Assembly: GCA_028287605.1 (NCBI GenBank)
Contig: JAQBPI010000078.1
Span: forward strand, 1 to 9,073
DNA: 9,073 bases
Direction: 5' to 3'
Source of the DNA: Chloroflexota bacterium
Lineage (GTDB): Bacteria; Chloroflexota; Dormibacteria; Aeolococcales; Aeolococcaceae
Part shown: positions 5,688 through 9,073 of the stretch, piece after piece
How positions within the stretch are numbered: position 1 is the first letter of the stretch
Layout of the letters: each line of letters starts with the position of its first letter
Notes under the pieces: generated by a model
Databases searched by the model: none
What the model was told of the DNA's origin: nothing
What the model saw: only the letters and a program-made list of their open reading frames with translations
Made by a program: the position numbers and the translations under genes

Positions 5688-7292
5688 GGGGCCGAGCAGC
5701 CGCCGGCAGCGCAGCGCCATCTGCAGCTCGAGCCGGGCGTCGGAGCTGCTCAGCGAGAAGCCGCCGATCTCCTCGGCGCGCTTCAGCCGGTAGGCGAGCG
5801 AGTTGGCGTGGACGCCCAGGCGGCGAGCGGCGCGACGCAGGCCGCCCTCCTCGAGGAAGGCCGCCACCGAGCCGCAGAGGTCGGTGCCCTCGCGGGCGTC
5901 GTACTGGCGGAGCGGGCCCAGCCGGTGCCGCCAGAAGCGGTCGATGCTGCCGTCGGCCGAGGCCTCGATGAGCATGCCCAGGAGGCCGAGGTCCTGGACG
6001 TCGACGACCCCGCTCTGGGCGGCGCCGGAGCGCGCCACCAGGTCGAAGGTGCGGCGGGCCTCGCGGTAGGCGGCGGACACCCCCTGGGCGTCGCTGGGGC
6101 GGCCGAGCACCGCGGTGCCCCCGCCGCAGGCGGCCCGCAGCTCGGTGAGCCAGCGCAGCGCGCCGTCGCGGTCGGACCCGCCGAGCAGCGCCACCACCGT
6201 GCCCGCGACCACGTCCACGAGCTCGCCGGAGCGCGGCGTGAGCAGGCTCTGCGCGTGGCGCAGCCACGCGTCCGACCGCTGCTCGCCCGGCCCGCCGAAG
6301 AGGGCGACGGTGTGGGTGCCGGAGAGGTCGATGCCGACCTGGTCGGCCCGGGCGCGGAGCAGCTCGGCGGGGATGCGGCCGTCGAGGAGGTCGACCAGCA
6401 CCCCGACCCGCGCCATCCGCCCGCCCAGGTCGCGGGCGCGCTGGTGGACCATGGCGAGCGCGAACAGGTGAGCGGCCTGCTCCAGGGCGACCGCGGTCAC
6501 CTGCTGGCCGAGGTCGTCGTCGGGGAGGATCACGTTGCAGTAGCCGAGCAGCTCGCCGGCGGCGACCACCGGCGCCACCAGGCGGGGCAGCATCACCCCG
6601 ATCGACGGAGCAGACTGGAGGCGCACCGGCAACCCGGTCCTCGCCATCTCGGCGTAGAACCCGCGCATCTCCGGCGAGGCCCGGAAGCCCGGGGGCGTGC
6701 CCCCGGCCCGGATCGTCTCCTGGCGGTTGTCGTCGATGACGGCGTCGCCGGCGAAGCAGAGCATGTGGAACTCGGCGTCCTCGATGAGCACCGCCGTGCC
6801 GGTGGCGCCGGCCAGGGTGGAGGCCACGCTCTCGATGCGCAGGTCGTTCGAGGCGGTGGCCGCCAGCCGGGCGGTGACCTCACCGAGGCGGGTGAGGGCG
6901 CCGTCGAGCGAGGCGATGACGAAGTCGAGGAGGGCCCCGGCCACCTCGTCGAGGTCGATGCCGGGCGCGAGGCCGATCACCGGCAGGCCGAGCACCCCGC
7001 CCGCGGCGACCGCCTCCGGCGAGACCAGCGGGGCGGCCAGCGCCGCCGCTCCGCCGTCGCGGGCGGCGTGCACCGCCTCGCCACCGAGCAGGCGGGCGAG
7101 GAGGCGGAACTCGCCGGGGGCGCAGCCTCGCGTCAGCGCCGCCGTCGACACCCAGCGCACCGAGGCGCCGAGTCCCTCGTGCCCGCTGAGCACCTCGCCG
7201 TCCCGGAGGGCGGGGAGACGCAGGCAGTGGGCCACGGAGGCAACCGGCGGGCAGAGGGACGCCTGCCCCGACCGGCTCCCAGGCTCACTCAC
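5685..7292 (-). CDS. PucR-family transcriptional regulator (PucR / sensor / CdaR-like / HTH_30)
   Basis: This 535-residue protein has the PucR-family layout. A degenerate N-terminal PucR-like domain (about 15-130) contains DGEVLSGHEGLGASVRWV. A GAF-like sensor region follows (about 150-290, with TAVLIEDAEF and LVAPVVAAGELLGYCNVIL). A GGDEF-like CdaR region (about 320-450) contains SAAYREARRTFDL. The C-terminal helix-turn-helix (about 473-535) contains AFLEEGGLRRAARRLGVHANSLAYRLKR. Such proteins typically respond to small metabolites and control purine, amino-acid or other nitrogen and carbon catabolism. I chose the GTG at 7292 because TACCCT lies seven bases before it and no Shine-Dalgarno is present, which fits a leaderless start. 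An ATG at 7328 is the alternative. Its neighbour upstream is the FNT channel gene on the same strand, which makes the nitrite locus a plausible target. Palindromes lie in its promoter region. Confidence 0.85.
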   Translation of the reverse strand: MSEPGSRSGQASLCPPVASVAHCLRLPALRDGEVLSGHEGLGASVRWVSTAALTRGCAPGEFRLLARLLGGEAVHAARDGGAAALAAPLVSPEAVAAGGVLGLPVIGLAPGIDLDEVAGALLDFVIASLDGALTRLGEVTARLAATASNDLRIESVASTLAGATGTAVLIEDAEFHMLCFAGDAVIDDNRQETIRAGGTPPGFRASPEMRGFYAEMARTGLPVRLQSAPSIGVMLPRLVAPVVAAGELLGYCNVILPDDDLGQQVTAVALEQAAHLFALAMVHQRARDLGGRMARVGVLVDLLDGRIPAELLRARADQVGIDLSGTHTVALFGGPGEQRSDAWLRHAQSLLTPRSGELVDVVAGTVVALLGGSDRDGALRWLTELRAACGGGTAVLGRPSDAQGVSAAYREARRTFDLVARSGAAQSGVVDVQDLGLLGMLIEASADGSIDRFWRHRLGPLRQYDAREGTDLCGSVAAFLEEGGLRRAARRLGVHANSLAYRLKRAEEIGGFSLSSSDARLELQMALRCRRLLGP

Positions 7293-7299
7293 GCCGCTG

Positions 7300-7328
7300 A
7301 GGGTAGGGTCACGACGTGGAACGTGCAT
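7300..7328 (-). promoter_or_regulatory. Candidate leaderless promoter of the PucR-type gene
   Basis: Minus-strand TACCCT (7300-7305) fits TANNNT and is followed, seven bases later, by the GTG at 7292. The hexamer 17 bases upstream, ATGCAC (7323-7328), is a poor -35. No purine-rich ribosome site precedes the GTG. Confidence 0.35.
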
Positions 7329-7342
7329 GCGCGCTCACGCAC
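7323..7342. promoter_or_regulatory. Imperfect 20-bp palindrome over the PucR-type promoter
   Basis: The 20 bases starting GTGCATGCGC match their own reverse complement at 16 of 20 positions and cover the predicted -35 region. A dimeric regulator could bind here, perhaps the PucR-type protein itself. This rests on symmetry alone. Confidence 0.3.
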
Positions 7343-7370
7343 AAGCCCGCCGCCCGGCGAGTTGTGCGGC

Positions 7371-7386
7371 CCGACCGTCCGGTCGG
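7371..7386. promoter_or_regulatory. Perfect palindrome in the FNT-PucR intergenic region
   Basis: CCGACCG, TC and CGGTCGG form a perfect 7-bp inverted repeat with a 2-base centre, about 80 bases upstream of the PucR-type start. The tight centre suits a dimeric DNA-binding protein better than an RNA hairpin. It could also extend the terminator region at 7398-7426. Confidence 0.35.
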
Positions 7387-7397
7387 AGCCGGAGGGT

Positions 7398-7426
7398 GGC
7401 CCGGGTCGCGATGTGCGACCCGGGCC
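7398..7426 (-). terminator. 12-bp perfect-stem hairpin after the FNT gene
   Basis: GGCCCGGGTCGC and GCGACCCGGGCC form a perfect 12-bp stem around a 5-base loop, extendable by two or three pairs after one mismatch. It lies 18 bases past the FNT stop codon. No T-tract follows on the minus strand, so it is a U-less terminator or a 3'-end stabilising hairpin. Confidence 0.6.
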
Positions 7427-7444
7427 TCCTGGTCCCGCCGACGG

Positions 7445-8323
7445 TCAGCGGGCCCCGCTCCAGGTCGAGCCGGCGTACGCGGGCTCGGGGACGGACGCCG
7501 ACGCCGGCGTCCCGGCGAGGCTGACGGTCGTGGCCTCCTTCCTGCCCAGGTAGGCGTAGGCGAGCCCCACGATGATGCCGCCGCCGACGATGTTGCCGGG
7601 GACGGTGAGAGCCAGGTTGCGGCCGAGGTCGGCCCAGTCGGCGGTGTGGTTGAGGATCGCCAGGCTGAACGCGGTCATGTTGACGATGGAGTGCTCGAAC
7701 CCGGCGGCGATGAAGGCGAAGAGGGCCCACCAGATCAGCACCAGCTTGGCCGTATCGCTCTTGGTGCGCGACCCCATCCACAGCGCCAGGCAGACCAGCA
7801 TGTTGCAGAGCACCGCCCGCCAGAACAGCTGCCCGTTGGTGGCGGCGATCTTGCCGGCCACCGTCGAGGTGACCCAGGCGAACCCCGGGGCGACCGCGCC
7901 CGGCTTCGGCCTGGTGGCGAGCACGCCGCTCTGGTACACCATCCACGAGAAGATGAACGAGCCGACGAAGTTGCCCACCAGGGCGGCGATCCAGACGGCG
8001 ACCAGCTCGTAGAGCTTGCAGGTGCCGGCGATGAGGCCCTGGATCATGAACATCACCTCGCCGGTGAACAGGCTGGTGCCTGCGAACACCACGAGGGTGA
8101 GGGCGACGCCGAAGATCGCGCCGGAGGTGAGCTTGACGGCGATCGAGCCCCCCACCAGCAGCGGCCCCACGGCCGCGGCCAGGAGCACGACGCCGACCCC
8201 GATGAAACCGCCGGCGAGGGCGGCGCTGAGCAGGTAGGCGATCGGCCGCTTGCGCAGCTGTAATCCCTTCGCTCGGGCCAGCGCCGCGTTCTCGTCGACC
8301 GCCTCGGGAATGGGAATGGGCAT
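7445..8323 (-). CDS. Formate/nitrite transporter family channel (NirC/FocA-like)
   Basis: This 292-residue protein has six membrane segments (about 30-54, 68-97, 105-130, 168-184, 195-222 and 239-259) in the FNT fold, which assembles as a pentamer of channels for small monovalent anions. Family signatures seen are FTGEVMFM (86-93) in the broken second helix, GNFVGS (117-122) and NMLVCLALWM (174-183). Lys193 is followed by FEHSIVNM (209-216), whose His211 is the central pore histidine. GNIVGG (243-248) lies in the broken last helix. The soluble C-terminal tail (about 262-292) is Ala/Ser/Pro-rich and longer than needed for the fold. The start at ATG 8323 has GGAGG six bases upstream, so it is secure. 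The adjacent NirD-type Rieske gene favours nitrite over formate as substrate, but family sequence alone does not settle this. The gene has its own promoter and operator-like site. Confidence 0.92.
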   Translation of the reverse strand: MPIPIPEAVDENAALARAKGLQLRKRPIAYLLSAALAGGFIGVGVVLLAAAVGPLLVGGSIAVKLTSGAIFGVALTLVVFAGTSLFTGEVMFMIQGLIAGTCKLYELVAVWIAALVGNFVGSFIFSWMVYQSGVLATRPKPGAVAPGFAWVTSTVAGKIAATNGQLFWRAVLCNMLVCLALWMGSRTKSDTAKLVLIWWALFAFIAAGFEHSIVNMTAFSLAILNHTADWADLGRNLALTVPGNIVGGGIIVGLAYAYLGRKEATTVSLAGTPASASVPEPAYAGSTWSGAR

Positions 8324-8340
8324 GACACGCCTCCCGCCTG

Positions 8341-8355
8341 ATCTGACACTCAGAT
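8341..8355. promoter_or_regulatory. Operator-like perfect palindrome at the FNT transcription start
   Basis: ATCTGA, CAC and TCAGAT form a perfect 6-3-6 inverted repeat between the -10 element and the ribosome site of the FNT gene. It covers the predicted start of transcription (near 8352). This position suits a repressor that blocks initiation. It is not an FNR or CRP consensus. Confidence 0.5.
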
Positions 8356-8358
8356 GCC

Positions 8359-8388
8359 AGGCTAGCGAGGCGGGTCTCGCAGGGTCAC
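8359..8388 (-). promoter_or_regulatory. Candidate promoter of the FNT gene
   Basis: On the minus strand GTGACC (8383-8388), an 18-base spacer and TAGCCT (8359-8364) resemble a sigma70-type promoter. The -35 matches TTGACA at four of six positions and the -10 fits TANNNT. The leader would be about 29 bases and carry the GGAGG at 8330-8334. Confidence 0.45.
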
Positions 8389-8458
8389 CAGACGCCGCCA
8401 CATGTCATGCGTCGCCGCGCTGTACAAACGACGGAGATCTGTAGCATCCCGTCCGGTG

Positions 8459-8489
8459 CGCACAGACGCGGCGCCCGCCGCGTTGTGCG
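8459..8489 (-). terminator. Long GC hairpin directly after the Rieske gene
   Basis: Two collinear stems, CGCACA/TGTGCG and CGCGGCG/CGCCGCG, form a 13-bp hairpin with a small internal asymmetry and a 2-base loop. It lies 5 bases past the Rieske stop codon and has no T-tract. It probably ends or attenuates the upstream operon before the FNT promoter. Confidence 0.55.
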
Positions 8490-8494
8490 GTGGG

Positions 8495-8839
8495 CTACGC
8501 CGGGTGCGCCTCGCTCCCGGGCTCGGGCCGCACCAGGTAGATGACCCCGTCCTCGACCACCACGTCGTGGACGCGCACCCGCCCGGCGCAGTCGCTCACG
8601 TCGCCGGTGCGCAGGTCGACGACCCGCATGTGCAGCGGGCAGGTGACGGTGTCGCCGGCGACCACGCCGTCGGCGAGCGGGCCCCCGGCGTGGGGGCAGG
8701 CGTTGGAGACCGCGCGCACCCCGCCGTCGCAGCGGAAGACGGCGATGCGCTCGCCGTCGACGGTCACCGCCCTGCCCTCGCGCGGGGGCAGGTCGTCGAG
8801 GGCGCCGAGGCGCACGCGGGTCGCACCCGGGCTGATCAC
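8495..8839 (-). CDS. Rieske [2Fe-2S] protein, NirD-like (nitrite reductase small subunit type)
   Basis: This 114-residue single-domain Rieske protein has cluster ligands Cys48-x-His50 (CPHAGGPLADG) and Cys67-x-x-His70 (CPLHMRVVDLRTG), separated by 16 residues, so a 2Fe-2S cluster should form. Its length and the CPHAGGPLADG...TCPLH...DLRTG pattern match NirD-type small subunits and small Rieske ferredoxins. It lacks a signal peptide or membrane anchor, so it is cytoplasmic. The GTG start at 8839 overlaps the stop of the preceding gene (GTGA) and has a G-rich upstream stretch, implying translational coupling. Together with the downstream FNT gene this suggests assimilatory nitrite reduction. 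A Rieske ferredoxin serving an oxygenase is the alternative. I give no symbol because the catalytic subunit is not visible. Confidence 0.85.
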   Translation of the reverse strand: MISPGATRVRLGALDDLPPREGRAVTVDGERIAVFRCDGGVRAVSNACPHAGGPLADGVVAGDTVTCPLHMRVVDLRTGDVSDCAGRVRVHDVVVEDGVIYLVRPEPGSEAHPA

Positions 8840-9073
8840 CCCGCCCCCACCCCCACTCCGGCGGCGGCGAGCATCGCCTCACCCCGGTCCATGGCCTCGG
8901 TCGAGCGGAAGGCGGGCACGGGGGCGGCGGCGTGGCCGGCCGGCTCACGCTCCTCGGGCGGCCCGGCGGCGGGAAGGGCGCCGAACTGCAGCGGCGTGCG
9001 CGGGCTCGCGCCCTCCGTCGCCCAGGGCTCGCGGACCCGCGACTTGGCCAGGGCGAAGCGCTCCAGCAGCCCC
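8836..9073 (-). CDS. C-terminal end of an unidentified protein upstream of the Rieske gene (partial)
   Basis: The frame enters from the right edge and ends at TGA 8836-8838, giving 78 residues. The visible part begins GLLERFALAKSRVREPWATE. It continues through a Pro/Ala-rich linker with TPLQFGALP and ends in a helix-like stretch and GVGVGAG. I do not recognise the family. Its 4-base overlap with the Rieske gene suggests the two products work together. In nirB-nirD-nirC operons this position belongs to the large nitrite reductase subunit, but these C-terminal residues do not resemble NirB as I know it. A nitrate reductase, a ferredoxin-nitrite reductase or a transporter tail are other options. 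Confidence 0.55.
   Translation of the reverse strand, partial: GLLERFALAKSRVREPWATEGASPRTPLQFGALPAAGPPEEREPAGHAAAPVPAFRSTEAMDRGEAMLAAAGVGVGAG

Noticed and set aside
5652..7553. Long plus-strand open frame opposite the PucR-type regulator
   Set aside because: It crosses the regulator, its promoter and the FNT 3' end, and it is Ala/Gly/Glu/His-rich without motifs. It is a GC artefact.
1..9073. CRISPR arrays, tRNA/rRNA genes, insertion sequences, prophage or attachment sites
   Set aside because: I looked on both strands and found no regularly spaced repeats, cloverleaf sequences, transposase or integrase frames, or terminal inverted repeats.

Overview
The window is very GC-rich and reads as a bacterial chromosome fragment from a high-GC lineage. 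Third codon positions are almost all G or C, GTG starts are common, and several promoters look leaderless. An actinobacterium or a Dormibacterota/Chloroflexota soil bacterium would fit; the sequence alone does not decide. No rRNA, tRNA, CRISPR array, transposase or phage gene is visible. Every gene I can support lies on the minus strand, so the window is read from its right end to its left.

Right end (about 8324-9073 and 7445-8323): the 3' end of an unidentified gene overlaps by 4 bases (GTGA) a small Rieske [2Fe-2S] protein of the NirD type. A strong hairpin follows. A formate/nitrite-family channel (FNT, NirC-like) then starts from its own promoter, with a perfect 15-bp palindrome over the predicted transcription start. 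This suggests a nitrite uptake/assimilation locus in the order ?-nirD-nirC. A 12-bp perfect-stem hairpin ends the FNT gene. A PucR-family regulator (5685-7292) follows and may start from a leaderless GTG; by position it is a candidate regulator of the neighbouring nitrogen genes.

Middle (1221-5451): a three-gene operon sits behind one good sigma70-type promoter (TTGCAC-N17-TAAGGT) with TTAAGG direct repeats 11 bp apart. It encodes a lipid-anchored or exported seven-bladed beta-propeller (YncE-like), a small ATP-grasp enzyme whose C-terminal motif resembles inositol-trisphosphate 5/6-kinases as much as RimK ligases, and an ABC exporter half-transporter with an unusual ~120-residue C-terminal tail rich in Gly-Asn. 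The gaps of 45-46 bases imply co-transcription. An enzyme that makes or modifies a compound, an exporter and an extracytoplasmic propeller together suggest a synthesis-and-export pathway with unknown product. This is the most interesting part of the window.

Left end (1-1131): an F420-dependent NADP reductase-family dinucleotide-binding protein (466-1095) has its own promoter-like sequence. A 342-base gene-free stretch follows, with a hairpin beside the start of a small acidic protein that runs off the window.

A recurring feature is that gene ends carry strong GC hairpins without a T-tract, and that three starts have TANNNT 6-7 bases before an in-frame GTG.
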